This document shows, one piece after another, positions 49,116 to 58,524 of a stretch of DNA of 64,000 bases. Each line of letters begins with the position of its first letter. The first letter of the stretch is position 1. A program made the translations under genes and the position numbers. The notes beneath the pieces were generated by a model. That model was not told the origin of the DNA. It saw nothing but the letters and a program-made list of their open reading frames with translations, and did not search any database. This DNA comes from Nocardia acididurans (GTDB lineage Bacteria; Actinomycetota; Actinomycetes; Mycobacteriales; Mycobacteriaceae), in NCBI RefSeq assembly GCF_016741815.1, contig NZ_JAERRJ010000017.1, forward strand, positions 62,001 to 126,000. The letters are read 5' to 3'.

Positions 49116-49718
49116 ATGACGGAGCGACGAGCGCGCGGTTCCAGTCCGGCCGGACGAGGTGACCGCCGCCCGTCGCGGCCGTCCAAGGCGCGAGCCGCCC
49201 GCGGTAAGCAGGGCGGTGCTGACACCGCCAAGACCGCCGCAGGTCAGCGTGCCGCGCAACGCCGGGCAACCAAGTCCGTGAAAACCCCGCGGCACGACCG
49301 CAAGATCCTCGGACTCTCCACGGGACGCGCGGTCCTGCTGGCCGCGGTGCTGTGCGGCCTCGCGCTGACCCTCGCGGTCCCGCTGCGCACCTACTTCACG
49401 CAGCGCGCCGAGGCTTCCGAACTCGCCGCCCAGCGCGAACAGTTGCAGGACGATGTGGCGCGCCTGCGCGATCGCCGTGCCCAGCAACAGGATCCGAACT
49501 ACATCAAAACCGAGGCGCGTGACCGACTGCGCCTCGTGATGCCCGGCGAAACCCCGTACATCGTGCAGGTGCCGAGTATCGAGGAGTCCGCCGTGCCCTC
49601 GTATCCCGCGAAGACACGCGCCCCGGACCCCTTCTACACCCAGCTGTGGCGCAGCATCTCCTCGCCGCAACCCGCCGATCCCCCCGCAGACGCCCCCCAG
49701 GAAGGACAATCCCGGTGA
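49116..49718 (+). CDS. ftsB: Septum formation initiator FtsB/DivIC family protein
   Basis: 200 residues. A long basic, Ala-rich cytosolic tail (about 65 residues) precedes one membrane helix, VLLAAVLCGLALTLAVPL (about 73-90). It is followed by a coiled coil ASELAAQREQLQDDVARLRD and the DivIC block DPNYIKTEARDRLRLVMPGE. FtsB joins FtsL and FtsQ in the divisome. The tail after residue 155 is Pro-rich. M. tuberculosis has the same gene after eno (Rv1024). It overlaps the next gene as GTGA. Confidence 0.93.
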   Translation: MTERRARGSSPAGRGDRRPSRPSKARAARGKQGGADTAKTAAGQRAAQRRATKSVKTPRHDRKILGLSTGRAVLLAAVLCGLALTLAVPLRTYFTQRAEASELAAQREQLQDDVARLRDRRAQQQDPNYIKTEARDRLRLVMPGETPYIVQVPSIEESAVPSYPAKTRAPDPFYTQLWRSISSPQPADPPADAPQEGQSR

Positions 49719-50254
49719 CCGAATCCGAGACCAACCCCAGCGAGCGGGATCTCGAGATCGTCGCCGACCAACTGGGCCGGGAGCCCCGCGGCGTCATCGA
49801 GATCGCGTACCACACCCCCGACGGCCTGCCCGCCGTCGTCAAGACCAAGCCGAAGCTGCCCGACGGCACGCCCTTCCCGACCCTCTACTACCTGACCGAC
49901 CCGCGGCTCACCGCGGAGGCCAGCCGGTTGGAGACCACGGGCCTGATGCGCGATATGACCGAACGGCTCACCCGCGACACCGAATTGGCCGCCGCCTACC
50001 GTGCCGCCTACGACAGCTACCTGGCCGAGCGCAATGCCATCGAGGATCTGGGCACCGATTTCGCGGGCGGCGGCATGCCCGACCGGGTCAAATGCCTGCA
50101 CGTCCTGATCGCGCACTCGCTGGCCAAGGGGCCGGGTGTGAACCCGCTCGGCGACGAAGCCGTCGCCTTGGCCGCCGATCACGGTTTGCGCGGCACCGCG
50201 ATTCCGGCAGACTGGCCGAAATATGAACAGCCCCAGGCAGACTCCGCGAGCTGA
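49715..50254 (+). CDS. DUF501 family protein
   Basis: 179 residues, soluble. Blocks IVADQLGREPRGVIEIAYHTPDGLP, PFPTLYYLTDPRLTAEASRLE and DRVKCLHVLIAHSLAKGPGVNPLGDEA are diagnostic for DUF501, which has conserved Cys/His residues in the last block. Its role is unknown, though the position between ftsB and ppx is conserved in actinobacteria (Rv1025). GTG 49715 overlaps the ftsB stop. Confidence 0.92.
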   Translation: MTESETNPSERDLEIVADQLGREPRGVIEIAYHTPDGLPAVVKTKPKLPDGTPFPTLYYLTDPRLTAEASRLETTGLMRDMTERLTRDTELAAAYRAAYDSYLAERNAIEDLGTDFAGGGMPDRVKCLHVLIAHSLAKGPGVNPLGDEAVALAADHGLRGTAIPADWPKYEQPQADSAS

Positions 50255-50328
50255 GCCCGGTACGGGCGGTCAGGCGCGGAGGTGGCAGCGGAGCGTAACC
50301 GCTCCGCTCATGCAGGAAAGGTCACAGC

Positions 50329-51288
50329 ATGAGTGAGCGGATCGCGGCAGTCGACTGCGGCACCAACTCCATTCGACTTCTGATCGCCGACGTCACGCAC
50401 GACGAGGCGGGCGCGGCGCACCTCACCGACGTGCACCGCGAGATGCGGATCGTGCGCCTCGGCCAGGGCGTGGACGCGAACGGGTCGCTGCATCCGGAGG
50501 CCATCGAACGCACCCGCGTCGCGCTGCACGATTACGTGGATCTCATGCTCCAGCACGAGGTTTCGCGGGTTCGCATGGTCGCCACCTCCGCCACGCGCGA
50601 CGCGAGCAACCGCGAGGATTTCTTCACCATGACCGCCACCGAACTCGGTCGCGCGGTGCCCGGCGCGCAGGCCGAGGTCATCACCGGCGACGAGGAGGCC
50701 CGGCTGTCCTTCTCCGGCGCGGTCGGCGAATTGTCCGCCGCCGAAGGGCCTTTCGTGGTGGTCGACCTGGGCGGCGGCTCCACCGAGGTAGTGCTGGGCG
50801 ACAGCTCCGGCGTGCAGTCCGCCTACTCCGCCGATATCGGCTGCGTCCGCATCACCGAACGCTGCCTGCGCAGCAACCCCCCTACTCGCGAAGAGGTCGC
50901 CGCCGGAAGGTTTTTCGCCTCCGAACGCCTGGCGCAGGCCTTCGGCGTGGTCCCGGTGGAACGCGCCCGCACCTGGGTCGGCGTGGCGGGCACCATGACC
51001 ACGCTCGCCGCCATCGCGCTCGACCTGCCCGAATACGATTCGGAGAAGGTGCATCTCACCCACCTGTCCCTCGACGAGGTCCGCAAGGTCTGCGACCGTC
51101 TCATCGCCATGGATCACGATCAGCGTGCCGCCCTCGGCCCCATGCATCCGGGCCGGGTCGACGTGATCGGCGGGGGAGCGGTCATCACCGAGGTTCTCGC
51201 CGACGAACTGGCCCGCCGCGCGGGCATCACCGAACTGATCGTCAGCGAACACGACATCCTGGACGGCATCGCCCTGTCCATCGCCTGA
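50329..51288 (+). CDS. ppx: Exopolyphosphatase / guanosine pentaphosphate phosphohydrolase (Ppx2-like)
   Basis: 319 residues of the ASKHA ATPase fold. The N-terminal phosphate loop AAVDCGTNSIRLLIADV, the block MVATSATRDASN, EVITGDEEARLSFSGAVG and VVVDLGGGSTEVVLG are all present, as in Rv1026. It lacks the C-terminal HD-like domain of long Ppx, so activity on short-chain polyphosphate or pppGpp is expected. It meets the convergent UbiB-like gene after a hairpin. Confidence 0.93.
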   Translation: MSERIAAVDCGTNSIRLLIADVTHDEAGAAHLTDVHREMRIVRLGQGVDANGSLHPEAIERTRVALHDYVDLMLQHEVSRVRMVATSATRDASNREDFFTMTATELGRAVPGAQAEVITGDEEARLSFSGAVGELSAAEGPFVVVDLGGGSTEVVLGDSSGVQSAYSADIGCVRITERCLRSNPPTREEVAAGRFFASERLAQAFGVVPVERARTWVGVAGTMTTLAAIALDLPEYDSEKVHLTHLSLDEVRKVCDRLIAMDHDQRAALGPMHPGRVDVIGGGAVITEVLADELARRAGITELIVSEHDILDGIALSIA

Positions 51289-51294
51289 CCCGTC

Positions 51295-51319
51295 ATTCCG
51301 GCCCGCTGTCGGCCGGAAT
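51295..51319. terminator. Bidirectional terminator hairpin
   Basis: ATTCCGGCC at 51295-51303 pairs perfectly with GGCCGGAAT at 51311-51319, leaving a 7-base loop, between the convergent ppx and UbiB-like genes. Confidence 0.8.
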
Positions 51320-51326
51320 CACACCG

Positions 51327-52811
51327 TCAGCGCACCGCCCGCAGCCTGGGCGCCGACTCACCGGCATCGGCCCGCCGTTGCCGGACGATCGCCAGGTCCG
51401 CGGGATTGCCACTGCGCCTGTCGAATCGGTCGAACACCTCGGCCAGCTCCGGTGACCACCGGATGAGTTCCGAGCGCAGCGCCCCCTCGGTCTCGAGCTG
51501 GCAGATGACGCTGATCGCGGTGAGCGCCGACCGCCCGTAGGGCGTGAAGTGCGCGGGAATCGTCATCTGCCGGTTCACATTCGACAGTGTCGGGCTCAGC
51601 GCGCGCAGCGCCTGCTCCCGCAACCAGCCGGTGCTGAACCGGAACGTCTGCTGCCGCGCCGCCTCGCAGATCGGCACCGCGGCTTCGGCGAATGCCTCGA
51701 CATCGAATTCCCTTCCGGGAGCGACGAATCCGTGCTCCCGCAGGGCCGCGTCGACTTCGCCGAGGCCGCCGTTGAAGATGGCCTCGCCCAATCCGGCGAC
51801 GGCATCGGGGAATCCGGGTGCGGGCCAGGTGTCGCAGGCCCCGAAATCCAGTACCGCCAGCCGTCCGTCCGGCAGGATCCGGAAGTTCCCCGGATGCGGA
51901 TCGCAGTACAGCAGATCGGTGCGGCTGGGTGTGGACAGCAGGAACCGCAGCAGCAGCATGCCGACCCGGCTGCGTTCCTCGGGCGACCCGGATTCGATGA
52001 TGCGGGTCATCGGTATCCCGTCCACCCATTCGCTCACCACCACGTCACCGCACTGCGTGATCACCTGCGGCACAAAGAATTCCGGATCGGCGGCGTAGGC
52101 GTCGGCGAACCGCCGCTGACACCGCGCCTCGGCCGCATAATCGAGCTCCTGTTCCACGGAGGCGCAGATGGCCGCCGTCACCGCCGCGACGTCGGCGCTC
52201 GGCACGAAGGCCGTCGCCAGCACCGAAATCCGGCGCAGCTGCTGCAGATCCGCGCGCACGGCCTCCCGCGCTCCCGGATACATGAGCTTCACCGCGACCC
52301 GCCGCCCGTCGTGCCACACCGCGCGATGCACCTGCCCGATCGAGGCTCCGGCGGCATGCCGATCGTCGAATTCCCGGAACAGCGCCCGCCATTCGCTGCC
52401 CAGGTTCGCCGCCATGGCCGCGTGCACGGTGCGCGGCAGCATGATCGGCGCGGATTCGTACAGCCGGCTCAAGGCTTCCCGATACGGTTCGCCGAGATGT
52501 GGCGGCAGCACCAGCTCGTAGAGGGACATGATCTGCCCGAGTTTGGCCGCGCATCCCTTGAGCTCGGCCAGCACCTCGAACATGTGCTGCGCGGTGCGTA
52601 TCTGGATCTGCCGGTCGACCTCGGTGGCGGGTTGTCCCAGGGCCTTGCGTCCGGCCCCGGCGAGCTGGCGTCCGGCGAAGGCGAGCGGCAGGCCCGCGAC
52701 CTTCGCATTGCGGACCGCCGTGCGGGTCGGCGGTTCCCCGGCGCGGCGGCGCGCGAACGGGCTTCGGATGCGACCTGTCTCGGGTGCGTGACCGATGCGG
52801 CGAATCGACAT
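51327..52811 (-). CDS. ABC1/AarF/UbiB family atypical kinase
   Basis: About 494 residues. The UbiB signature KxGQ is KLGQIMS, the A-rich loop is AGASIGQVHRA in place of a normal P-loop, the catalytic-type lysine is in VAVKLMYPG, and DLLYCDPHPGNF and DFGA form the phosphate and metal sites. Such proteins are ATPases or kinases tied to lipid or quinone metabolism. An earlier in-frame ATG at 52886 would add 25 residues; 52811 has GAGGTGG nearby. No membrane helix is obvious in the chosen form. Confidence 0.9.
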   Translation of the reverse strand: MSIRRIGHAPETGRIRSPFARRRAGEPPTRTAVRNAKVAGLPLAFAGRQLAGAGRKALGQPATEVDRQIQIRTAQHMFEVLAELKGCAAKLGQIMSLYELVLPPHLGEPYREALSRLYESAPIMLPRTVHAAMAANLGSEWRALFREFDDRHAAGASIGQVHRAVWHDGRRVAVKLMYPGAREAVRADLQQLRRISVLATAFVPSADVAAVTAAICASVEQELDYAAEARCQRRFADAYAADPEFFVPQVITQCGDVVVSEWVDGIPMTRIIESGSPEERSRVGMLLLRFLLSTPSRTDLLYCDPHPGNFRILPDGRLAVLDFGACDTWPAPGFPDAVAGLGEAIFNGGLGEVDAALREHGFVAPGREFDVEAFAEAAVPICEAARQQTFRFSTGWLREQALRALSPTLSNVNRQMTIPAHFTPYGRSALTAISVICQLETEGALRSELIRWSPELAEVFDRFDRRSGNPADLAIVRQRRADAGESAPRLRAVR

Positions 52812-53046
52812 GGAACCACCTCGTCCTGCACGCAACCCCTGCTCGCGTGCGTTGTCCGGCCCCTCGAGGGTATCCGTCTGAGACATGTCGCGGAAGTGTC
52901 CGATGAACCGGGCTTCTGGGTGACCGGCTGGCAAACTGAGTGAGCTGGCCGATACCGCTTCGACATGGATCTTTGATGAACGGACTGTGACGCGCGTCAA
53001 CATCTGAGGTTGCTGACGAATTGCCTCATATGGGAGGGTTCCACCT

Positions 53047-54513
53047 ATGTCAGAGGTAGTGCACAACACGAAGCCTGTCTCCGAACGCACCCTGTTCGGT
53101 CACCCCATCGGCCTCGCGAATCTGTTCGGCGTCGAGCTCTGGGAACGCTTCTCGTTCTACGGCATGCTCACGATTCTCGGCTACTACCTCTATTACACGA
53201 GCACCGAAGGCGGCCTCGGTCTCGACAAGGCCACCGCCACCGGAATCGTCGGCGCGTACGGCGGTCTCGTCTACCTCTCCACCGTGCTCGGCGGCTGGAT
53301 CGCCGACCGCGTCCTCGGTATGGAGCGCACCGTCTTCTACGGCGGCGTCATCGTCATGGCCGGCCATATCGCCCTGGCGCTCATCCCCGATCTGGCCGGC
53401 GTCGGCATCGGCCTGGTGCTGATCGCGCTGGGCTCCGGCGCTCTGAAGGCCAACGCCTCCTCCCTGCTCGGCACCCTCTACGAGAAGGGCGACGCCCGAG
53501 CCGACGGCGGCTTCACCCTCTTCTACCTCGGCATCAACCTGGGCGCGTTCTCCGGTCCGCTCATCACCGGCCTGCTGCAATCCCACGTCGGCTTCCACTG
53601 GGGCTTCGGCGCGGCCGCGGTCGGCATGGCGCTGGGCCTGGCCCAGTACGTGGTGTTCCGCCGCAACCTCGGCGAGCACGGCCGCGAGATCCCGAACCCG
53701 CTGCCCCGCACCGAGATTCCCCGCACGATCGCCGCGATCGTCGCGCTCCTGGTGATCATCGCCCTCGCCTGGGCCACCGAACTCCTCACCCTGGACAACC
53801 TCCCCGACGTGACCACCTTCGTCATCGTCGCCGCCTCCATCGCCTACTTCGCGATCATGCTCACCAGCGCCAAGGTGACCCCGCTGGAACGCACCCGAGT
53901 CCGCGCCTTCATCCCCCTCTTCATCGCGAACGCCGTCTTCTGGTCCCTCTTCCAGCAGATCTTCACCGTGCTCGCCGTCTACTCCGACGAGCGCATCAAC
54001 TGGAACATCTTCGGCTGGGACGCCCCGCCCAACTGGATCGGCTCCATGGAACCGGTCTGGATCATCGCGCTGTCCCCCCTGTTCGCCATCATGTGGACCC
54101 GCCTCGGCACCCGAGCCCCCTCGACGCCCCGCAAATTCTCCCTCGGCGTCATCGGCATGGGCATAGCCTTCCTCCTCTTCGTCCTCTTCTCGGGAAGTGA
54201 AGGCAAAACAGTCCCCATCCTCGCCATCTTCTTCATCCTCGGCGCCTTCGCAGTCTCCGAACTCCTGCTCTCCCCCATCGGCCTGGCCGTCACCACCAAG
54301 CTCGCCCCCAACGCCTTCCGAGCCCAGATGATGGCCCTCTACTTCTTCTCGGTAGGCATCGGCACCTCCATGTCCGGCGTCCTCTCCAAGTTCTACGACC
54401 CCTCCCACGAAGCCGTCTACTTCGGCATCACCGGCCTGGTAACCGTCGGCGTAGGCGCCGCAGTCTGGTCCATCTCCCCCTGGATCACCCGCCACATGGA
54501 AGGCGTCCACTAA
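53047..54513 (+). CDS. POT/PTR family peptide MFS transporter
   Basis: 488 residues, about 12-14 membrane segments. The POT motif ELWERFSFYGM (ExxERFxxYG) lies near residue 31-41, with GGWIADRVLG, GSGALKANASSLLG and FYLGINLGAFSGPLITG after it. Such proteins import di- and tripeptides with protons. ATG 53047 follows GGAGGG. The second half ends with YFFSVGIGTSMSGVLSKFYDP. A hairpin follows the stop. Confidence 0.93.
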   Translation: MSEVVHNTKPVSERTLFGHPIGLANLFGVELWERFSFYGMLTILGYYLYYTSTEGGLGLDKATATGIVGAYGGLVYLSTVLGGWIADRVLGMERTVFYGGVIVMAGHIALALIPDLAGVGIGLVLIALGSGALKANASSLLGTLYEKGDARADGGFTLFYLGINLGAFSGPLITGLLQSHVGFHWGFGAAAVGMALGLAQYVVFRRNLGEHGREIPNPLPRTEIPRTIAAIVALLVIIALAWATELLTLDNLPDVTTFVIVAASIAYFAIMLTSAKVTPLERTRVRAFIPLFIANAVFWSLFQQIFTVLAVYSDERINWNIFGWDAPPNWIGSMEPVWIIALSPLFAIMWTRLGTRAPSTPRKFSLGVIGMGIAFLLFVLFSGSEGKTVPILAIFFILGAFAVSELLLSPIGLAVTTKLAPNAFRAQMMALYFFSVGIGTSMSGVLSKFYDPSHEAVYFGITGLVTVGVGAAVWSISPWITRHMEGVH

Positions 54514-54532
54514 CCCGCCGCCCCCACCCCGA

Positions 54533-54563
54533 AGGCTGCCCCATGTCCCAAATGAGGCAGCCT
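54533..54563 (+). terminator. Terminator-like hairpin after the peptide transporter
   Basis: AGGCTGCC at 54533-54540 pairs with GGCAGCCT at 54556-54563 about 20 bases after the stop. Position suits a terminator; the loop is 15 bases and there is no T run. Confidence 0.65.
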
Positions 54564-54662
54564 CCGGTCTGTACAAGGCACAAATTGTCCGCCCCCAAAC
54601 CTAGGGTTTTAACCCTCAGGTGATTCCAGGACGACCGTACGGCTCGGTAGGCTGACCCCCGC

Positions 54663-54736
54663 GCCCCCGTAGCCCAATTGGCAGAGGCAGCGGACTTAAA
54701 ATCCGCACAGTGTCGGTTCGAACCCGACCGGGGGCA
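54663..54736 (+). tRNA. tRNA with anticodon TAA (Leu)
   Basis: GCCCCCG pairs with CGGGGGC in the acceptor stem, the anticodon stem GCGGA/TCCGC encloses CTTAAAA with TAA at 34-36, and the T-arm GTCGG/CCGAC encloses TTCGAAC. About 74 nucleotides. The variable loop is only about five bases (ACAGT), unlike the long variable arm usual for bacterial leucine tRNAs. TAA reads the rare TTA codon. Confidence 0.9.
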
Positions 54737-55025
54737 CGAATTCGACATCTGAATTGGTCACAATCGCGTTGCGATCGACTGATTGTTCCTGCTGGTGGTC
54801 GGCCCTGTCGGTCCGGCAACCCGCCCCCGGGCATATCAGCGCGAGTACGCGCCACAATGAGGAGCTGCATTGCCCTCTGCCAGTTGATCTTTCGGGGGAT
54901 CGCGGGTCGTCTCGAACCGCACGGGGCGTGGCAGTTGAGCGCGTTCGACAACCGAGAGTTCCGGCTGGCCGTATGAGATGTCCAACTGGACACGGCGAGA
55001 CGATTTACGATCCCGGGCCACGAGT

Positions 55026-56432
55026 TCAGCCGTGGGTGGTCATCGCCTGATAGAAGAACACGATCGAGTCTTGCTCGCCGTTGTCCATGCGCTTGAACGC
55101 CTTGTCGATCGGATTCGCGAACTGGTCACCGATGGCGACCACCATCGGACCGGAGAATGGTGCGGTCTGTTCGGGAGGGCGCTGCCATTTGCCGCCGGCG
55201 TGGCGACACATCACCTCGCCGATGTAGCACCCGAAGCCGAACAAGGTCTCCGCGACCGCTTCTGAGGGAACGCCTTCGCTGCGGAACATTTCGATGATGG
55301 AGTCGACCGTAGCCAGACTGGCGGGGGTGTAATCCAGTCGAGTTCCCGTGATCCCTTCCGTGGCCTCGACGATATCGGACGCAAACCGCGGAGCATTCTC
55401 GGGCTCGGGAGCAAACCGCAGGTTGAGCGGCAAGCCCGAGCCCTCTGCCCGCTCCTGCTCCTCAGCCCGGGAGACGGCGCTGGGCGGATCGAGTCGGTTA
55501 GGCCCGGTTGTCGCCGCGACGGTCGTGGAACCCGCGACCGGTGTAGTGAAGTACGGCGGTTCGACGGCGCGGCGCTCGTCGCTGTCCAGACCGCGGACAT
55601 CGACGATCTGGTCGGGATTGGGCAGGCCCACCGCGTTGCGCAGCGCGAAGTAGTCCTCATCGGTGACCAGCCAGGGGCTGTCACCGAGGCGGATGACGGT
55701 GCCGCCGGTGCGCGGCTCGGTGGTGACAATCGCGTTACCCGGCAGAAGAGCAATGTCGAGGTGTGTATCAGGGGGTAGTTGGTTGAGCCAGCCGATCCGT
55801 AGTCGCCGTATGTAGCTATCGGTCGCCTTGTCGATCATGCGGAACAGACCTAGCGGGTGCACCAGTTCGCGTACCGCGGAGCTGATCTTGTCGGCTTGCA
55901 GCGGGACGTAGAAGAACGCGTCGGGTTCGAACCAGCGCCCGACCGCATCGAACAAGGCCAGACCGATAGCGCCGCTGGTGGCACATGTGATGAGCCCGGC
56001 CTCGGCCAGCGTCGGTTTCGGCCGGATGTCGAAACTGAGCCAGCTGGTGGGCTCGCCAGCCACTCGGCGTTGTGCACCCACCGGCATGGTCACGATCGGG
56101 TGCGTGCCGATCGAGGCACCGTAAGCCGTCGAAATGGTGAAGTCGACCCGGGGAGCATCGGCTGTCCAGTCCCCGTCCGCACGCGCGACGTTGAACAGCT
56201 GCTCGAACCCGGGCTGGTCGATGCTCACGCAGACCCTGCTGTCGTGTCGCCTCCACCGAGTGGTCCACGCACCGGTCCAGATCGGGTCGAGCGCAGCCAG
56301 TTCGGCGACCAAACCCGCGAGACGCCCCGCCGCCTCAGCATCGGTATCGACATGATCGTGCCGGATGGCCCAAACCCGAAATACGATCGTGTCCGTGGGC
56401 GCGGTCAAGTCCAGCGCATTCGAGTCCGCCAT
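55026..56432 (-). CDS. Hypothetical protein, immunity-like (Imm52-like N-terminus)
   Basis: 468 residues from ATG 56432. The N-terminal half is beta-rich with TIVFRVWAIRHDH, WTTRWRRHDSRVCVSID and PRVDFTIST, in a pattern that reminds me of the Imm52 immunity family. The middle part includes PDQIVDVRGLDSDERRAVEPPYF. The C-terminal 120 residues form another domain, with MFRSEGVPSEAVAETLFGFGCYIGEVMCRHAGGKW and FANPIDKAFKRMDNGEQDSIVFFYQAM. No membrane segment. The immunity role is inferred from fold pattern and from neighbouring immunity-like genes. Confidence 0.6.
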   Translation of the reverse strand: MADSNALDLTAPTDTIVFRVWAIRHDHVDTDAEAAGRLAGLVAELAALDPIWTGAWTTRWRRHDSRVCVSIDQPGFEQLFNVARADGDWTADAPRVDFTISTAYGASIGTHPIVTMPVGAQRRVAGEPTSWLSFDIRPKPTLAEAGLITCATSGAIGLALFDAVGRWFEPDAFFYVPLQADKISSAVRELVHPLGLFRMIDKATDSYIRRLRIGWLNQLPPDTHLDIALLPGNAIVTTEPRTGGTVIRLGDSPWLVTDEDYFALRNAVGLPNPDQIVDVRGLDSDERRAVEPPYFTTPVAGSTTVAATTGPNRLDPPSAVSRAEEQERAEGSGLPLNLRFAPEPENAPRFASDIVEATEGITGTRLDYTPASLATVDSIIEMFRSEGVPSEAVAETLFGFGCYIGEVMCRHAGGKWQRPPEQTAPFSGPMVVAIGDQFANPIDKAFKRMDNGEQDSIVFFYQAMTTHG

Positions 56433-56598
56433 ACGCCACATCCTCGCTGCTGACCTCCGCATCGAGCTCGTTCTTCAAGCGCGCGCCGCACAGAAGTCGG
56501 CAGACCATCTTGTTAGCCAGCGGGGCACCACAGCTGGCCTGAACCGAGCGATCAGCAGTTCCGGACGTTTGGAAATGACCGGGGCTAGGGTCGATCAC

Positions 56599-56835
56599 AT
56601 GGGCCTTCTCCTGACGCTTGCTGCGCTGGCCGCAGTGCTAATGGGGTGCTGGTGGATGTTCCGGAGTATCCGCCGTCGGCAGCGACGTGGCGAGCTAACC
56701 AACGCGCCACCGCGAACGTACGGGGATCTGATGCTCCCGGGGTGCGACCTGACCGAGAGTCGGGCTGCCGAGAACTACATCGAACAGATCGACAAGGATG
56801 ACCGGCCTCCTGGTTTTCGGCTCGGAGACAAGTGA
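56599..56835 (+). CDS. Small single-span membrane protein
   Basis: 78 residues from ATG 56599 (an in-frame ATG also at 56575). A membrane helix LLLTLAALAAVLMGCWWMF (about 3-21) is followed by a basic cluster RSIRRRQRRGE that would face the cytosol, and a soluble tail with GDLMLPGCDLTESRAAENYIEQID. No known family. It lies divergent to the 55026-56432 gene, in the immunity island. Confidence 0.6.
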   Translation: MGLLLTLAALAAVLMGCWWMFRSIRRRQRRGELTNAPPRTYGDLMLPGCDLTESRAAENYIEQIDKDDRPPGFRLGDK

Positions 56836-56918
56836 CCTCACCGGCCTTGTGGGCGGCCAAATGAGTACGTTCGATGTCCCTGAAACCGAGTTGGCCATAC
56901 AGGATGCGGTGGGGTCGT

Positions 56919-57812
56919 TCAGATCTGTGGGGTCTGTGACCAGGAGTCGATACGCCACACAGTGTTCTCCTTGACGAGCCCGATGACGATCTCACTCGAT
57001 GTCTTGACCCACCCGTCAGGAGCGTGGACCGTCGTGCGAATCGAGAAGTTACAAGGGTCCCGGAGGTTGAACTCGCTGACGTTGTAATCGATCGTGGGCT
57101 CGCGGGCACCAGCCCAAAAGACGGCAGCGCGCAGACTGTTGAGACCGGCCTGGCCTGGCTGCCTGTCGAACTCGGTGCGCCACCGCGACGACAGGGCGTG
57201 GCGGATCCGAGCACGATTCTGAACCGTAATCCCGTGCAGCAGGCGACCGACCTGGGACCGGGATTGCGCGCGAGCGCTCTCGGCCGGCTCGGCCGACTCA
57301 TCGCTGGTGGCGGTGTATTCTTCGGCGTTTTCGATAAGGTGGGTCAGAGTCTGGGGCAGGTCGCCGAGAATGTCGGGTTCGTAGCGGCAATCGGCGATAT
57401 CACCAGCAGGTGCGTTCGGGTCGGAGACCGCGAAGTTGCATACCAGCGAGCTCGGCACGATCTCTTTCTCGCCGATCAGCACGTGAGATCTGCCCGCGGG
57501 CGGCGGGTGGAATATCGGGTCGATCGTCTCCTCGCCGCGAGTCTCGAAAGTCGGTTCACGGCTGAAGTAATCGATCTCGAGGAACCCGGCCCAGTCGAGC
57601 CACCGAGCGGACATACCGAGCTCATCAGCCGGATAGAGGAAGGCATCGCCAAGAGCCTCGATGCCGCTGCAGATCGTCATCAGCTCTCGATACTGGGCAT
57701 CGAACCGAACACCCAACCGCAACTCCGCCGCCGCGATCTCAACCTCGGCCGCCGGCAGCCCTGGCGTCGCACCCACCGTCACCGCTCGCTCTACAAGATC
57801 ACGGAGACTCAT
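56919..57812 (-). CDS. SMI1/KNR4 (SUKH)-like immunity protein
   Basis: 297 residues. The N-terminal 150 residues show the SUKH pattern: AAAELRLGVRFDAQYRELMTICSGIEALGDAFLYPADELGM, then FLEIDYF and HVLIGEKEIV. SUKH proteins neutralise toxins of contact-dependent and polymorphic systems. A C-terminal domain of about 120 residues with ITVQNRARIRHALSSRWRTEFDRQ and WAGAREPTIDYN follows and is unassigned. Start at ATG 57812; the frame upstream has no coding look. No toxin gene is adjacent. Confidence 0.72.
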   Translation of the reverse strand: MSLRDLVERAVTVGATPGLPAAEVEIAAAELRLGVRFDAQYRELMTICSGIEALGDAFLYPADELGMSARWLDWAGFLEIDYFSREPTFETRGEETIDPIFHPPPAGRSHVLIGEKEIVPSSLVCNFAVSDPNAPAGDIADCRYEPDILGDLPQTLTHLIENAEEYTATSDESAEPAESARAQSRSQVGRLLHGITVQNRARIRHALSSRWRTEFDRQPGQAGLNSLRAAVFWAGAREPTIDYNVSEFNLRDPCNFSIRTTVHAPDGWVKTSSEIVIGLVKENTVWRIDSWSQTPQI

Positions 57813-57936
57813 GAAAAGCGACGCTACCAGCTGACATGACATCTGCGGCTGTGCAGATCGACCGTCCGCCTGGGTTCGTGTCGACAGACTGATCCAACGA
57901 CTGCTACCAGGCACTACAGTGCGTTTCTTATGGTAT

Positions 57937-58524
57937 TCAGTCGCGGGTGACGAGGACCCATTCCTCCATCTCTGCTGCTTGCCGATACAACCGCGCGTAG
58001 TCGTCGAGGAGATTCACAACGTAGTCGCGGTCGCGGGGAACCTTGTAGACCTGCGCGGCTTCCATTGCCTGCAAGTCGAACAGCGCCGGGGCATCAGCGC
58101 GCATGCCCTCGATGTAAGCGGCGACCGCCGCAGCGGTATCCGGCCGGACGAGGCGGTACGGGATACCTTGTGTGGCAACCGCTTTACAGGGGTACTGCTC
58201 GGCACCGAACACGGCGATCTCGGCGAGCCCGTCCGGGTTTCTGTCGGCTCCCGCGCGACGGTTGGGTGCCAGCATCCAGTAGACGGCGTCCCACGAGCGG
58301 GTCACGAAGGCTCGCTCGAGCAAGCCCGGGCGCTCACTGGCGAGCTGCCGGGCGATCGGCGCGAGTTCGAGCCAGAGCGGATCATCGTGGTAGGGAGTCG
58401 ATGCGATGTCGGCGGTCGCCATCGTGTCGAAGAACTGCAGAGCCTCGGCGGTACTCGGGTCACGCATCGCACGCTCGATCAAGGGTTCGTACGGAAGCGC
58501 CTGGTAGCTGGCGTCGATAGCCAT
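57937..58524 (-). CDS. DUF1877-like protein
   Basis: 195 residues, soluble. An N-terminal part with PLIERAMRDPSTAEALQFFD and a central RAFVTRSWDAVYWMLAPNRR followed by AVFGAEQYPCKAV are in the order seen in DUF1877 (YfbM-type) proteins, as is the C-terminal YVVNLLDDYARLYRQAAEMEEWVLV. DUF1877 members often occur in immunity gene arrays, but their role is not proved. Same strand as the SUKH-like gene, 124 bases upstream of its start. Confidence 0.65.
   Translation of the reverse strand: MAIDASYQALPYEPLIERAMRDPSTAEALQFFDTMATADIASTPYHDDPLWLELAPIARQLASERPGLLERAFVTRSWDAVYWMLAPNRRAGADRNPDGLAEIAVFGAEQYPCKAVATQGIPYRLVRPDTAAAVAAYIEGMRADAPALFDLQAMEAAQVYKVPRDRDYVVNLLDDYARLYRQAAEMEEWVLVTRD

Noticed and set aside
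53050..54576. Open frame of 508 codons antisense to the peptide transporter
   Set aside because: Gly/Asp/Glu-rich mirror of a membrane protein with no recognisable domain.
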